Shown here in pieces: positions 44,425-54,850 of a DNA stretch of 64,000 nucleotides. Both the position numbers and the translations under genes were made by a program. Each line of letters begins with the position of its first letter. Position 1 is the first letter of the stretch. The notes under the pieces are model-generated. The model was given only the letters and a program-made list of their open reading frames with translations, ran no database searches and had not been told where the DNA came from. Origin of the DNA: Cedecea colo (GTDB taxonomy: Bacteria; Pseudomonadota; Gammaproteobacteria; Enterobacterales; Enterobacteriaceae); NCBI RefSeq assembly GCF_011808225.1, contig NZ_SOYS01000007.1, positions 62,001 through 126,000 of the forward strand, written 5' to 3'.

Positions 44425-45429
44425 TCAGTTCCGCCGTCGCTGCATCAGACGGCGCGTAATAATCGGCAGCGAAATCACGGTGATAAGCATCAGGCCTACG
44501 ATGATCGACATCACGATGCCCGGCACGTTCAGCAGGCTCAGGCCAAACGTCACCAGCCCCATCAGGAACGCGGCGATGATCACGCCGGTCATGCTGCCGG
44601 AGCCGCCAAGAATGTTTACGCCGCCCAGTACCGCCATGGTAACCACGCTCAGCTCCCAGCCCATCGCAATTGTCGGACGCGTACTGCCTAAGCGCGACGT
44701 CAGCAGCACCGACGCAAGCCCTGCCATGACGCCAACCAGCACAAATAAAGTCATGTTATGGCGCTTCACGTTGATGCCGGAATACCACGCGCCGGTCGGG
44801 TTGTTGCCGATGGCATAGGTGCGGCGGCCAAAGTTGGTTTTATGCAGCAGGAAGGCGAACACGCCCGCCAGCACGATAAACAGCGTAAACTCGAACGACA
44901 GCGCACCCCACACGTAGCCCTGGCCGAACCAGGCAAAGCTCTCAGGCCAGGCGTTGAGCGCCTGGTCGCCAAGCAGAATGTAAGTTATGCCGCGATAAAG
45001 GCTCATGGTGCCGATAGTGATGACGATGGAAGAGAGGTTAAAGCGCGTCACCAGCCAGCCGTTGAATAACCCGCACAGCAGGCCTACGCCCAGCCCCACG
45101 CAAACCAGCAACGGCGTATCGATGCCCGCCTGCGCGCAGAATCCCATCACCGTTGAGCTGAGCGCGATGGTTGATGCGACGGACAAGTCGATTTCCCGGG
45201 CGATAATCAGCATTGCCATCGGCAACACGATGATTGCTTTCTCGGTGAAGTTGAACGTGGCGTCCGACAGGTTCCAGATATTAAGGAAGTAAGGCGAAGC
45301 CAGCGCGTTGGCGACAAATACCGCAAGCGTCACCGCAAGCAGGAAAGTTTCCCAGCACAGCAGGCGCTTAAACAGCGGCTCCGGCTGGGCCGCGGCGGGC
45401 CTGTGCTCAGAGATCAGCGTCTTATTCAT
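44425..45429 (-). CDS. rhaQ: Rhamnose ABC transporter permease (second permease)
   Basis: 334 residues of the RbsC/AraH permease family with eight or more hydrophobic segments; REIDLSVASTIALSSTVMGF and the conserved TIGTMSLYRGI lie mid-protein. It pairs with the permease encoded just upstream (4-base overlap). Assignment to rhaQ follows the order of the Rhizobium rhamnose importer and the location inside the rha operon. Confidence 0.85.
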   Translation of the reverse strand: MNKTLISEHRPAAAQPEPLFKRLLCWETFLLAVTLAVFVANALASPYFLNIWNLSDATFNFTEKAIIVLPMAMLIIAREIDLSVASTIALSSTVMGFCAQAGIDTPLLVCVGLGVGLLCGLFNGWLVTRFNLSSIVITIGTMSLYRGITYILLGDQALNAWPESFAWFGQGYVWGALSFEFTLFIVLAGVFAFLLHKTNFGRRTYAIGNNPTGAWYSGINVKRHNMTLFVLVGVMAGLASVLLTSRLGSTRPTIAMGWELSVVTMAVLGGVNILGGSGSMTGVIIAAFLMGLVTFGLSLLNVPGIVMSIIVGLMLITVISLPIITRRLMQRRRN

Positions 45430-46430
45430 GGTTTCACCGCTTCTTTTTGTACAGAAAGCGCCGTATCGCGCAGTATTAGCCGTCCTTTGCGTTTATTGCC
45501 GCGTTCGTTCAGCAGCACGGCGATGACAATTACGGCGCCGGAAATGGCCATCTGCCAGAACGGCGAGACGCCAATCACCGGCAGCGCGTTGTTAATCACG
45601 CCGAGGAACAGCGCGCCCAGCAAACAACCCAGCACGCGGCCGATGCCGCCCATGGTGCTTATCCCGCCAATCACGCATGCGGCGACGATTTGCAATTCAA
45701 AACCGTTAGCCACATCCACATAGGCAACGGCAAAACGCGAAATCCACAGATAGCCGCAGAACCCTGCCAGCGCGCCGCTCAGGCTGAAGCTGATGAACTG
45801 CATTTTTCCGGCGTTGATGCCGGTGTAATACGCGGCTGTCGCGTTGCCGCCCGCGGTGTACATAGCGCGACCGGTGCGGCTGTAGAGCAGGAAATAACCC
45901 ACAAGCAACAGTGCTGCAACGGCGCACCAGCTTAACAGCGGCATACCCAGCAGGACGGTGCGCGGCAGCGCAAGAAAGTCACCGCTCATCTGGTGGGCGT
46001 TAATCCAGCCACCGTTTGAGAGCAGGAAAATGATGCCGCGGTAGATGCTCATAGTACCCAGCGTCACCACAATCGCCGGAATGCCGAGTTTCCAGACCAG
46101 TAGTCCGTTAATGATGCCCATCAGCAGGCCGAGCAGGGTGGCGATAACCAGCAGAATGCCGACGGAAATTTCTGGGTGATGGAAGTTAAGCAGGGCGACA
46201 ATCATCCCGGTCAGCGCAAGGTTAGCCGCCATCGAAAGATCAATGCCTTTGGTTAGCAGCACCATCATCTGGCCGAGCGCCAGAATAATAAGAATGGAGG
46301 TATCGTTAAAAATCTCCACCAGGTTGCCAGGCGCCAGAAACGAAGGCACGCGGCTGCCGATAGCCAGCACCATCAACAAAATAACCCCGGCGAGCAGGGC
46401 TTCACGGTGTTTAAGTACTCTTTGTAACAT
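45426..46430 (-). CDS. rhaP: Rhamnose ABC transporter permease (first permease)
   Basis: 334 residues, same family and length as its partner: KGIDLSMAANLALTGMIVALL, TLGTMSIYRGIIFLL and GGISTMGGIGRVLGC are characteristic of sugar permeases. Its start shares one base with the ATPase stop and its end overlaps the next permease by 4 bases. Confidence 0.85.
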   Translation of the reverse strand: MLQRVLKHREALLAGVILLMVLAIGSRVPSFLAPGNLVEIFNDTSILIILALGQMMVLLTKGIDLSMAANLALTGMIVALLNFHHPEISVGILLVIATLLGLLMGIINGLLVWKLGIPAIVVTLGTMSIYRGIIFLLSNGGWINAHQMSGDFLALPRTVLLGMPLLSWCAVAALLLVGYFLLYSRTGRAMYTAGGNATAAYYTGINAGKMQFISFSLSGALAGFCGYLWISRFAVAYVDVANGFELQIVAACVIGGISTMGGIGRVLGCLLGALFLGVINNALPVIGVSPFWQMAISGAVIVIAVLLNERGNKRKGRLILRDTALSVQKEAVKP

Positions 46431-47941
46431 TATGCCGCCTCCTCGCCCGCGCCGCTGGCGGCGCTGACAATCATCTCCGCGCTGGCTTCTCCGGCGTTGT
46501 ATTCCGCCACTATTAGCCCCTCATGCATGACGATGATTCTGTCGGCCATGCCCATGACTTCCGGCAGCTCTGAAGAGACCATAATCACCGCCAGCCCCTG
46601 GCTCACCAGCTCGGACATAAACTGATGCACCGCAGCCTTGGAGCCGATATCAATGCCTTTGGTCGGCTCATCAAGAATGATGACGTTGGGCTGGGTCGCC
46701 AGCCATTTGCCGATCACCACTTTCTGCTGATTGCCGCCGGAAAGCGTTTCAACTTTCTGTCGCCAGCTAAACGCCTTCACCTGCAATCGCTTAGCGTATT
46801 CATCCGCAAGCGCCCACTCGCGGGCTTCGTTAAGCACGCCGTTCGGATTAAGGCGACCAAGCTGCGGCAGGCTAATGTTCTGGCTGATGGGCAGTTCGAT
46901 AATCGCCCCCTGCTTTTGCCGCTCTTCCGGCACGCAAACGATCCCGGCTTTGATGGCGTCGGCGGGCTGGCTGAACTGCACGGTTTTGCCGTTTAAGCGG
47001 ATTTCGCCCAGCCCTGGACGCGAGACGCCGGACAGCGCCTGCATCAGTTCGGTTCGCCCGGCGCCCACCAGGCCGTAAAAACCGAGGATTTCCCCTTTGC
47101 GAAGGGTGAAGTTGATATGGGCGAATTCCGTTGGATGACAGAGATCTTTCACTGCCAGCACGATTTCGCCCGGTTCGCAGGCGGTTTTCGGCCAGGCGTG
47201 GCTGATTTCACGCCCGACCATCATGGTCACCATGCGGTCTTCGGTGATGTCGCTGATTTGCCCGGAGCCGATATAAACGCCGTCGCGCAGCACGGTATAG
47301 TGATCGGCAATCGCAAAGATTTCATCGAACTTATGGGAGATAAACAGAATGGCTTTGCCTTCGCCTTTGAGGCGTTCGACGATTTGGTAAAATTCGATAA
47401 TCTCGTGCTGCGACAGCGCGGCGGTGGGCTCATCCAGAATTACCACCTGGGCTTCAAAAGATAACGCGCGGGCAATGGCAACCATATGGCGCTGGGCGAT
47501 GCTCAGCGTTTTTAGCGTGGCGCGCGGGTCGATTTGCACTTCAAGGCGGGTGAGGATCTCCCGGGCCTGCTGATGCATGGCGGGCCAGTCGAGCTTTTTG
47601 AACGGGCCGCGGCAAAGATAATGGCCAACGAAAATATTTTCGGTCACCGTCAGCTCGTCGAACAGCACCGTTTCCTGATGAATCGCCGTGATACCGACCT
47701 TGTGCGCCGCTTCGGGATTCGGCAGCGTTATCGGGATCGCCTTATAAAGCAGTTCGCCTTCTTCAGGCTGATAAATGCCGGTCATAACTTTAACCAGCGT
47801 GGATTTTCCCGCCCCGTTTTCGCCAATCAGCGCCGTGACTTTGCCCGGCCAGAGGTCGAGGTGAACATTTTCGAGGGCGCGCACGCCCGGGAATATTTTG
47901 GTGATTCCCTTGAGCGACAGCAGTGGTGTAGAGGCAGTCAT
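46430..47941 (-). CDS. Rhamnose ABC transporter ATP-binding protein (fused dimer)
   Basis: 503 residues from the ATG at 47941 (GAGGAA upstream), made of two ABC domains as in RbsA/MglA. Domain 1: GENGAGKST, LSIAQRHM, VVILDEPTAALS. Domain 2: GLVGAGRTE, a degenerate Walker A as usual, LSGGNQQKV and VIILDEPTKGID. The Rhizobium homologue is called RhaT, a name already used here for the symporter, so no symbol is given. Confidence 0.9.
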   Translation of the reverse strand: MTASTPLLSLKGITKIFPGVRALENVHLDLWPGKVTALIGENGAGKSTLVKVMTGIYQPEEGELLYKAIPITLPNPEAAHKVGITAIHQETVLFDELTVTENIFVGHYLCRGPFKKLDWPAMHQQAREILTRLEVQIDPRATLKTLSIAQRHMVAIARALSFEAQVVILDEPTAALSQHEIIEFYQIVERLKGEGKAILFISHKFDEIFAIADHYTVLRDGVYIGSGQISDITEDRMVTMMVGREISHAWPKTACEPGEIVLAVKDLCHPTEFAHINFTLRKGEILGFYGLVGAGRTELMQALSGVSRPGLGEIRLNGKTVQFSQPADAIKAGIVCVPEERQKQGAIIELPISQNISLPQLGRLNPNGVLNEAREWALADEYAKRLQVKAFSWRQKVETLSGGNQQKVVIGKWLATQPNVIILDEPTKGIDIGSKAAVHQFMSELVSQGLAVIMVSSELPEVMGMADRIIVMHEGLIVAEYNAGEASAEMIVSAASGAGEEAA

Positions 47942-47967
47942 CGTTAAATTCCTCATCCAAAATGCAA

Positions 47968-48050
47968 AAAGTGGTGGATGGCGCGAAGGCTTATCCACCC
48001 TACAATTTGGTACGCAGGGCGGGTAAGCAAAGCGTCACCCGCCGGACATT
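47968..48050. repeat. REP-like palindromes between binding-protein and ATPase genes
   Basis: Two imperfect hairpins: TGGTGGATGGCGCGAAGGCTTATCCACC-like and GGCGGGTAAGCAAAGCGTCACCCGCC-like. They match other copies at 42568-42620 and 49974-50050. Such elements often stabilise upstream mRNA and reduce downstream expression. Confidence 0.75.
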
Positions 48051-48052
48051 GC

Positions 48053-49045
48053 TCAGAAGATCTTAGAGAATTTGTCGATGTTACTGGCGTCATAAACAAA
48101 CGGCTCGGCCATCGCGCCGCTGCCGTCGGAGTCCAGTTTTACTTTGCCTAATTTGCCCATGCTGGCTTCGGTTTTGGTGGCGCTGCCTTTGACTAAGTCA
48201 TCCGCCAGATAAGTGGCCGCGTAGCCCAGATCGATAGGGTTCCAGATGGCGAAGCTTTTCGACGCGCCGGATTTGATTGCGCCCGCCATTTCAGACGGCA
48301 GGCCCAGCCCGGTTACGTAAACCTTGCCGATTTTGCCCTGATCTTTCACCGCCTGAGCGGCGGCAACGATGCCAACGGAGGACGGAGAAACGATAACTTT
48401 CAGGTCAGGGTACGACTTCAGCAGGCCCACGGTTTCGCGGTAGCTTTTATCGGAGAGATCGTCGCCGTAAGCCACGGTCACCAGATTGACGGAAGGGTAT
48501 TTCGGCAGCACCTTTTTCATCTCCGCAATCCAGATGTTCTGGTTGGTGGAGGTCGGCGTTGCGCTAAGAATGGCGACGTCGCCTTTCTCAACGTTCATTG
48601 CTTTGAGCGCGTCGGCGGCGAGCTTAACGTTAGTTTCGCCAATCAGCGCGTTATTAGACGGATTGAGGTGGATCTGACGACCGTCTTTGGCGACGCCGGA
48701 ATCCCAGGACACGACTTTTATGCCGCGCTGCATGGCTTTTTTGAGCACCGGCACCACGGCGTCCGGATCGTTGGCGGAAATAGCGATGGCGTCCACGCCC
48801 TGAGCGATCAGTCCATTCAGCACTTCAATCTGCGCTTCGGCGGTGGTGGTGGTTGGGCCGGTATAAATGACTTTGACATCGCCCAGCTCTTTGGCGGCCT
48901 CCTGAGCCCCCACGTTTGCTGCTTCAAAGAAACCATTACCAAGCGATTTTGCCACCAGGGCAATTTTCACTTCGGCAAGGGCTGAGCTGGATAACGCCAG
49001 CGCTGCAACGGTGAGTGTACAACCTAATATTGCTTTAATTTTCAT
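48053..49045 (-). CDS. Rhamnose ABC transporter periplasmic binding protein
   Basis: 330 residues. The signal peptide ends at SSALAE (about 24). A type I periplasmic binding protein of the RbsB/LsrB group: KIALVAKSLGNGFFEAANVGAQEAAKEL, AISANDPDAVVPVLKKAMQRGI and VVSWDSGV. The Rhizobium orthologue is named RhaS, clashing with the AraC-type RhaS encoded at 53090, so no symbol is given. Confidence 0.88.
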   Translation of the reverse strand: MKIKAILGCTLTVAALALSSSALAEVKIALVAKSLGNGFFEAANVGAQEAAKELGDVKVIYTGPTTTTAEAQIEVLNGLIAQGVDAIAISANDPDAVVPVLKKAMQRGIKVVSWDSGVAKDGRQIHLNPSNNALIGETNVKLAADALKAMNVEKGDVAILSATPTSTNQNIWIAEMKKVLPKYPSVNLVTVAYGDDLSDKSYRETVGLLKSYPDLKVIVSPSSVGIVAAAQAVKDQGKIGKVYVTGLGLPSEMAGAIKSGASKSFAIWNPIDLGYAATYLADDLVKGSATKTEASMGKLGKVKLDSDGSGAMAEPFVYDASNIDKFSKIF

Positions 49046-49122
49046 TGCTTGTACTCCGCATGTAGGGTCAGTTTGCAGGTGTTTTTATTATTCGTAGGGC
49101 GGTTTTGCCCTACGTTTGCGAC

Positions 49123-49947
49123 TTAAAGTTCTAAAGCACTGGCTAATGGGGTAACGCCAAAACGTTTACCAAGCGCGATAAGCTCATCGCGGGTGATGGT
49201 CTGCTTCATGCCACCCATCGAGATAACTTTGACCAGCACTTCAGCAGACTTTTCGGCGGTATCGATAAGGCCAAAGGTTTCGTCGAGGGTCGGGCCGCTG
49301 CCGAATACGCCGTGGAACGGCCACAGCACAAGCGAGTGTTTTTGCATTTCGCCTGCGGTCGCTGTTCCAATTTCATCGGTGCCCGGCACCATCCATGGCA
49401 GAATGCCCACGCCGTCCGGGAACACGACCAGACACTCGGTGCTGCCTTCCCACAACTTGCGGGTGATGATGTCGGTGTCGTTTTCCAGCACGTAAGTCAG
49501 GGCAATCAGGTTAGTGGCATGGCAGTGCATAATTACGCGATCTTTGCCGTCGGTCACTTTCATGCGCACGCAGTGTGACTGGAAATGCGATGCAAGTTCA
49601 GAAGTCGGTATCGCTTCGTTTTCCAGCCCCCACAAAATGTGGTAGCCCATTCCGCGGTTGTCCACTTTTACCACGCCAACATTTGCGGCCGGATCGAGCT
49701 GTACGTTGCGGAAGAATTTGCCGGAACCGGTGACGATAAACGGCGTATTGGCGAGTTCCGGCATCTGCTGGCTCAGTTCGATATAGCGCGGTTCGGCGTG
49801 AAAATCAGCCTGGAAAGGCGCGATGTCAGCTTCGCTCAGACGCATTGTGATGTTGCCACCGTTGCGCTCGTCCCAGCCTTTCAGCCAGGCGTCGCTGGTT
49901 GCTTTGATCATGCCTTCGACAAACCAGGCGTTAAGGATGTTCTGCAT
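49123..49947 (-). CDS. rhaD: Rhamnulose-1-phosphate aldolase RhaD
   Basis: 274 residues from the ATG at 49947 ([17 protein letters not shown]), the E. coli length. Class II zinc aldolase; the His ligands lie in HCHATN and in a C-terminal HGVFG. Cleaves L-rhamnulose 1-phosphate to dihydroxyacetone phosphate and L-lactaldehyde. Confidence 0.96.
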   Translation of the reverse strand: MQNILNAWFVEGMIKATSDAWLKGWDERNGGNITMRLSEADIAPFQADFHAEPRYIELSQQMPELANTPFIVTGSGKFFRNVQLDPAANVGVVKVDNRGMGYHILWGLENEAIPTSELASHFQSHCVRMKVTDGKDRVIMHCHATNLIALTYVLENDTDIITRKLWEGSTECLVVFPDGVGILPWMVPGTDEIGTATAGEMQKHSLVLWPFHGVFGSGPTLDETFGLIDTAEKSAEVLVKVISMGGMKQTITRDELIALGKRFGVTPLASALEL

Positions 49948-49973
49948 AGTTTTGTGCTTCCTGTTCTTTATCT

Positions 49974-50050
49974 GGCGGATGGCGCTGAGGCTCATCCGCC
50001 CTACGTTTGTTAGGTGTTTGTAGGGTGGATAAGCGAAGCGTCATCCACCG
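49974..50050. repeat. REP-like palindromes between rhaA and rhaD
   Basis: Two hairpins related to those at 47968-48050: TGGCGGATGGCGCTGAGGCTCATCCGCC-like and GTAGGGTGGATAAGCGAAGCGTCATCCACC-like. Placed directly in the intergenic gap of the operon. Confidence 0.75.
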
Positions 50051-50058
50051 GTAATCAA

Positions 50059-51318
50059 CTAGCCGCGTTTAGCCAGCACGTCTTTCTCGTAGCCGCGCAC
50101 GTTATTCAGCCACTGCGCATCCGCAGGCGTGTCATGACGCTGACAGTACATTTCCCAGACGGCCTGCCACGGCAGGCATTTTTGCTCTTCGAGAAGCGCC
50201 AGACGCGCGGTGTAATCACCTTCGTTTTCAAGCTGGCGCAGGGTTTCGGTTGGCTCCAGCAGGGCGCGCAGCAGGGCTTTCTTCATGTTGCGGGTGCCGA
50301 TAACCCATGCCGCGATGCGGTTGATAGACGCATCAAAGAAGTCGAGGCCGATGTGCACGCGGTCGAACAAATCGTGGCGGATGATTTCGCTGGCAATCGC
50401 CTGGGTTTCATCATCCAGCAGCACCACATGATCGCTGTCCCAGCGCACCGGACGGCTGACGTGCAGCAGCAGACGCGGCACGTAGAGCATGGCGCTGGAG
50501 ATTTTGTCGGAGATGACTTCGGTCGGATGGAAATGGCCCGCATCCAGGCACAGCGCGGTCTGGCGGCTGGTGGCGTAGCCAAAATAGAATTCGTTAGAGC
50601 CCACGGTGTAGCTTTCGGCGCCAATGCCGAACAGTTTGCTTTCCACGGCGTCGATGTGGTGCGCCGGATTGAGCTTTTCGCTGATGACTTCGTCGAGCGC
50701 TTCCAGCAGGCGCTGGCGCGGGGCCAGGCGGTCAACGGTGACATCTTTCATGCCATCCGGGATCCAGATATTCATGACCGACGGCGTGCCGAGCTGCTCG
50801 CCAAAGTACGCGGAGACTTTGCGGCTGGCCTTCACGTGGTCAATCCAGAACTGGCGGGTTTTATCATCCGCGTGGGAGAGGGTAAAACCGTCTTCGCTTA
50901 GCGGATGTGAGAAACAGGATGGATTGAAGTCCAGGCCCAGACCGTTGGCTTTTGCCCATTCAACCCAGTTTTTAAAGTGCTCCGGTTTGATTTGGTCGCG
51001 GGAAACCGGCGTATCGGATTCAAGATAAATAGCGTGCAGATTCAGCCGCTTTGGTCCGGGGATCAGGCTTAACGCCTGCTCAAGGTCGGCGCGGAGTTCA
51101 CGGGCATTGCGCGCTTTACCTGGATAATTACCGGTCGCCTGGATGCCGCCGCTCAGCGCGCCTTCCGGATTTTCAAACCCGGCAACGTCATCGCCCTGCC
51201 AGCAGTGCATGGAAACCGGCAGACGGTCCAGCTGGCGCAGCGCGGTTTCTGCGTCAACGCCGACGGCAGCAAAGCGCTGCTTAGCCAGTTCCCAGGCTTG
51301 ATCGATAGAGGTGGTCAT
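50059..51318 (-). CDS. rhaA: L-rhamnose isomerase RhaA
   Basis: 419 residues from the ATG at 51318 ([16 protein letters not shown]), the exact E. coli length with near-identical blocks [35 protein letters not shown] and [16 protein letters not shown], which provide the Mn/Zn ligands. Converts L-rhamnose to L-rhamnulose. The start overlaps the rhaB stop by 4 bases. Confidence 0.97.
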   Translation of the reverse strand: MTTSIDQAWELAKQRFAAVGVDAETALRQLDRLPVSMHCWQGDDVAGFENPEGALSGGIQATGNYPGKARNARELRADLEQALSLIPGPKRLNLHAIYLESDTPVSRDQIKPEHFKNWVEWAKANGLGLDFNPSCFSHPLSEDGFTLSHADDKTRQFWIDHVKASRKVSAYFGEQLGTPSVMNIWIPDGMKDVTVDRLAPRQRLLEALDEVISEKLNPAHHIDAVESKLFGIGAESYTVGSNEFYFGYATSRQTALCLDAGHFHPTEVISDKISSAMLYVPRLLLHVSRPVRWDSDHVVLLDDETQAIASEIIRHDLFDRVHIGLDFFDASINRIAAWVIGTRNMKKALLRALLEPTETLRQLENEGDYTARLALLEEQKCLPWQAVWEMYCQRHDTPADAQWLNNVRGYEKDVLAKRG

Positions 51319-52787
51319 GCGCAAAACTCCTTACAGGTTTGACGGTTGTGCGGAAACTGCGCCACGTAGCGGGCAATTTCACTGTCTGTTTGAGGGGAAA
51401 AAGATTTGAGTTGATAGCTGGCGGCGACGATGGTTCGGAAGTCGTCGACGTCGGTGATTTCGTCCAGCGCCATTAGCTGGCAGCCGATATTGCCGAGCGT
51501 GGAAGCTTCCACCGGCCCGGCCAGCACCGGCACGCCGCAGGCGTCGGCACAAAGCTGATTCAGCAGTTCGTTCTGGCTGCCGCCGCCTACGATGTGCAGA
51601 CAGCTAACAGGGCGACCGCGTAATCCGGCCAGTTCCTGAAGCGTCTGTGCGTAGAGCAGCGCCAGGCTATCGAAGATACAGCGCGCCAGCTCGCTGTCCG
51701 TCAGCGGAACTGGTTGATGGCTTTCCCGGCAGGCGGCCTGAATTTCGCGGCTCATGCTTTCCGGGTTAATAAAGCGATCGTCGTTGGGATTTATCACGAA
51801 CTTGCAGGCGGGGATTTGTCTGGCACGGGCAATCAAATCTGCCAGATCGGTAATCGCCAGTTCTTTTGTGACGCGCTGCAGCAGCCACAGCCCCATAATA
51901 TTTTTCAACACCCGATAGCGGCCTTCCGCCCCGCCTTCATTGGTGATATTGGCGGCCAGCGCTTTGCTCGTCGCATAAGGCGTCTTGCTTTCAAAGCCCA
52001 TCAAAGACCAGGTACCAGATGACAGGTAAGCGGCATCGTTGTCTTTTAACGGCGCGCCTAATACTGCGCTTGCGGTGTCGTGGGTTGCGACGGAAACAAC
52101 CGGGATTTTGTTGCCTTCCCGGCAAGTCCACTCACCGATGACGTTGCCCGGATGCGTCGGCGTGCCAAACCATTTGCGCGGCACGCCAGCCCAGTTGAGC
52201 AGCGTTTCATCCCAGCTATCGCTATTGATATTGATAAGCTGCGTAGTGGTGGCGTTGGTATATTCCCAGTTCAGCACGCCGGTTAAGCGGTAGCAGAAGT
52301 AGTCCGGGATCAGCAGCGCATGTTCGACTTTATCGAGCAGGTCTGGCTGCTGTTCGCTGAGCGCACGCAGCTGGTAAAGCGTATTGAAAGGCAGAAACTG
52401 AATGCCGGTACGGCGATAAATTTCTTCCCGACCTAACTCACCGAGCGCGCTTTCCATTACGCCATCGGTGCGGCTGTCGCGATAGGAAACGGGCAGGCCG
52501 ACGCGGTTGCCGTCGCGGTCAATCAGCACAAAATCCACGCCCCAGGTATCAATGCCGATGCTGTCGATAGCGATGCCTTCATCGCAGGCTTTTTGCAGGC
52601 CGGTGCGGATTTCCTGCTCCAGCGCGTCCAGATCCCAGACGGCAGAGCCGGCTATCTGCTGTAGGCAGTTGGTGAAACGGTGAATTTCACGCAGGCAAAT
52701 ACTGCGGGTATCACGTTCAAAGCGCGCCAGCATGACACGGCCACTTGAAGCGCCCAGGTCAACTGCAACACTATGGCGAAGAGTCAT
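51315..52787 (-). CDS. rhaB: L-rhamnulokinase RhaB
   Basis: 490 residues from the ATG at 52787 ([18 protein letters not shown]). FGGY carbohydrate kinase: the phosphate-1 motif is DLGASSGR and the C-terminal [12 protein letters not shown] binds nucleotide. First gene of the long minus-strand rhamnose unit. Confidence 0.96.
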   Translation of the reverse strand: MTLRHSVAVDLGASSGRVMLARFERDTRSICLREIHRFTNCLQQIAGSAVWDLDALEQEIRTGLQKACDEGIAIDSIGIDTWGVDFVLIDRDGNRVGLPVSYRDSRTDGVMESALGELGREEIYRRTGIQFLPFNTLYQLRALSEQQPDLLDKVEHALLIPDYFCYRLTGVLNWEYTNATTTQLININSDSWDETLLNWAGVPRKWFGTPTHPGNVIGEWTCREGNKIPVVSVATHDTASAVLGAPLKDNDAAYLSSGTWSLMGFESKTPYATSKALAANITNEGGAEGRYRVLKNIMGLWLLQRVTKELAITDLADLIARARQIPACKFVINPNDDRFINPESMSREIQAACRESHQPVPLTDSELARCIFDSLALLYAQTLQELAGLRGRPVSCLHIVGGGSQNELLNQLCADACGVPVLAGPVEASTLGNIGCQLMALDEITDVDDFRTIVAASYQLKSFSPQTDSEIARYVAQFPHNRQTCKEFCA

Positions 52788-52896
52788 TGTCAGGGTCCTT
52801 GCGAAATAATTGACCCCACTGTAGAAAGTAACGCCCGCGTTCACCTTCTTGCTACTGACAATGCTTATCCCGCGCTGGCAAAGAAGCAAAGGTGAG

Positions 52897-52912
52897 CGTG
52901 AGTGATATCACA
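52897..52912. promoter_or_regulatory. CRP site in the rhaB-rhaS divergent promoter region
   Basis: CGTGA-GTGATA-TCACA matches the CRP consensus at 9 of 10 core bases and lies about 110 bp upstream of rhaB, between the divergent rhaBAD and rhaSR promoters, where E. coli also has CRP and RhaS/RhaR sites. The direct-repeat RhaS half-sites were not mapped. Confidence 0.65.
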
Positions 52913-53089
52913 AATTCTCTTTTGCGCCCGTCATATGCGGCCTGTGATGCTTCCCGCATTTCCGGATAATTTCCTCGGTTTCTTAAAAAACGGACGGTAT
53001 TTAACGGATTTCGTGTCGAAAGTTTAAGGTGCGGCTGAGGATCGTTATCTACTATCAGGCAACTGTTCATAAGGGTGGTGGGTGCGAGA

Positions 53090-53926
53090 ATGACAATATT
53101 GCATGGCTTTGATTTCTTCCCGTCAGGAAAAGCGTCGGTGGCGATTGAGCCCCGCCTGCCGCAGGCGGCGTTTCCAGAACATCACCACGATTTTTATGAA
53201 ATAGTGATTGTGGAACACGGCACCGGCACCCACGTTTTTAACGGCCAGCCTTACACGCTGAGCGGCGGTTCAGTGTGCTTCGTGCGCGATCACGATCGCC
53301 ATTTGTATGAGCACACCGAAAATCTCTGTCTGACCAATATCCTGTACCGCGCGCCGGATGCGTTTTGCTTTCTGTCAGGGCTGGATAAGCTGCTACCGCA
53401 GGAGCAGGACGGCAATTATCCCTCGCACTGGCGGGTGAACCAGCCGGTATTGCAGCAGGTGCGCGGGCTGATAGAACAGTTTGAAAAAGTCGGTGAGAGC
53501 ATGGATACCCACGCCGTTGCTAACCGCGAGATTCTGTTTATGCAGCTGCTGGTGCTGCTGCGCAAAGGCAGCATGATGGAAGGGGCGACGCATGCGGAAG
53601 GCCGGCTGAATCAGCTGATGGCCTGGCTCGAAGACCATTACGCCGAGGAGATTTGCTGGGATCGGCTGGCCTCGCAGTTCACGCTTTCTCTGCGCACGCT
53701 GCATCGCCAGCTAAAACAACAAACCGGCTTAACGCCGCAGCGCTATCTCAATCGTTTACGCCTGATGAAAGCGCGCCATCTGCTGCGCCACGGCGAAGAA
53801 AGCGTTACGGCAATCGCCTTCCAGTGCGGATTTGGCGACAGTAACCACTTCTCAACGCTGTTTAAACGCGAGTTTTCCTGGTCGCCACGCGAAATTCGTC
53901 AGGGGCGGGACACGCAAATTCAGTAA
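53090..53926 (+). CDS. rhaS: AraC-family rhamnose activator RhaS
   Basis: 278 residues from the ATG at 53090, the E. coli length. N-terminal cupin ([23 protein letters not shown]) senses rhamnose; the C-terminal two helix-turn-helix domains contain [26 protein letters not shown] and [17 protein letters not shown]. Activates rhaBAD and, with RhaR, uptake genes. Confidence 0.95.
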   Translation: MTILHGFDFFPSGKASVAIEPRLPQAAFPEHHHDFYEIVIVEHGTGTHVFNGQPYTLSGGSVCFVRDHDRHLYEHTENLCLTNILYRAPDAFCFLSGLDKLLPQEQDGNYPSHWRVNQPVLQQVRGLIEQFEKVGESMDTHAVANREILFMQLLVLLRKGSMMEGATHAEGRLNQLMAWLEDHYAEEICWDRLASQFTLSLRTLHRQLKQQTGLTPQRYLNRLRLMKARHLLRHGEESVTAIAFQCGFGDSNHFSTLFKREFSWSPREIRQGRDTQIQ

Positions 53927-54001
53927 TCGCGAAGGCAATCACCGTTTTTTGCGCCAAAAAAGCCAATACTTTCCGGCTGTTCTGGTAAAGAGGCGCATGC
54001 G

Positions 54002-54850
54002 GTGGGCAGTCATCTGGTGTTAAAAAAGGCGGATTTTTTTGCTTCTACCTCCCAGCCCGTGGCGGTGGCGGACCGCTATCCGCAAAATGTCTTTGCTGAA
54101 CATTCTCATGATTTCTGCGAGCTGGTGCTGGTCTGGCGCGGCAACGGGCTGCACGTGCTTAACGGCCGGTCCTGGCGCATCACCTGCGGCGATCTGTTTT
54201 ATATCCGCGCTGAAGACCGTCATAGTTATGAGTCGGTTAACGATCTCGTCCTGCATAACATTATCTACTGCCCGGAAAGGCTGAAGCTCAACGTCGACTG
54301 GGACGATTTGCTGCACCGGCAAACGGTCGCAGGCAACGATCCGCGCTGGCGACTCAGCAGCTACGGTATGGCGCAGGCGCGGCAGATCATTGGCCAACTG
54401 GAACATGAAAGCCCGAAGCAGGACGCGCTCTCGCTTTGCCTGACGGAAAGCCTGTTTCTGCAGCTTTGTATTTTGCTGCGTCGCCATCGTTATCAGTCGC
54501 GGGATGCCGCTGGGCCAGACAGCGGTGAAACGCTGGATTTGTTGATGGCGGCCCTTGGTTCAAGCCTGGAAACCCCGTTTGAACTTCAGCAGTTTTGCCA
54601 GCAGCATCAGGTAGCGGAGCGACATTTGCGCCAGCTTTTCCGCCAGCAAACCGGGATGACCATCAGCCAGTATTTGCGCCAGCTACGCATCTGCCAGGCG
54701 CAGGATTTGCTGCGTCATAGTGAGATGCTGATTAGTGAGATCGCCACGCGCTGCGGCTTTGAGGACAGTAATTACTTTTCGGTGGTATTTACCAAAGAGA
54801 CGGGTTTGACGCCACGGATGTGGCGTCAAAGATACTGCGCAGAAGCTTAA
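54002..54850 (+). CDS. rhaR: AraC-family rhamnose activator RhaR
   Basis: 282 residues from a GTG at 54002, the E. coli RhaR length. Cupin [22 protein letters not shown] and the C-terminal AraC domain ([39 protein letters not shown]). Activates rhaSR transcription. It directly abuts the stop of convergent rhaT, and no terminator is visible between them. Confidence 0.94.
   Translation: MGSHLVLKKADFFASTSQPVAVADRYPQNVFAEHSHDFCELVLVWRGNGLHVLNGRSWRITCGDLFYIRAEDRHSYESVNDLVLHNIIYCPERLKLNVDWDDLLHRQTVAGNDPRWRLSSYGMAQARQIIGQLEHESPKQDALSLCLTESLFLQLCILLRRHRYQSRDAAGPDSGETLDLLMAALGSSLETPFELQQFCQQHQVAERHLRQLFRQQTGMTISQYLRQLRICQAQDLLRHSEMLISEIATRCGFEDSNYFSVVFTKETGLTPRMWRQRYCAEA

Noticed and set aside
44084-44818. 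Open frames on both strands rich in repeated KPELDLLLSQ-type or SSGLLPPLWESNK-type peptides
   Set aside because: They are products of the 42-bp tandem repeat, whose length is divisible by 3; they also overlap the real rhaQ and rhaO ends and have no start signals.
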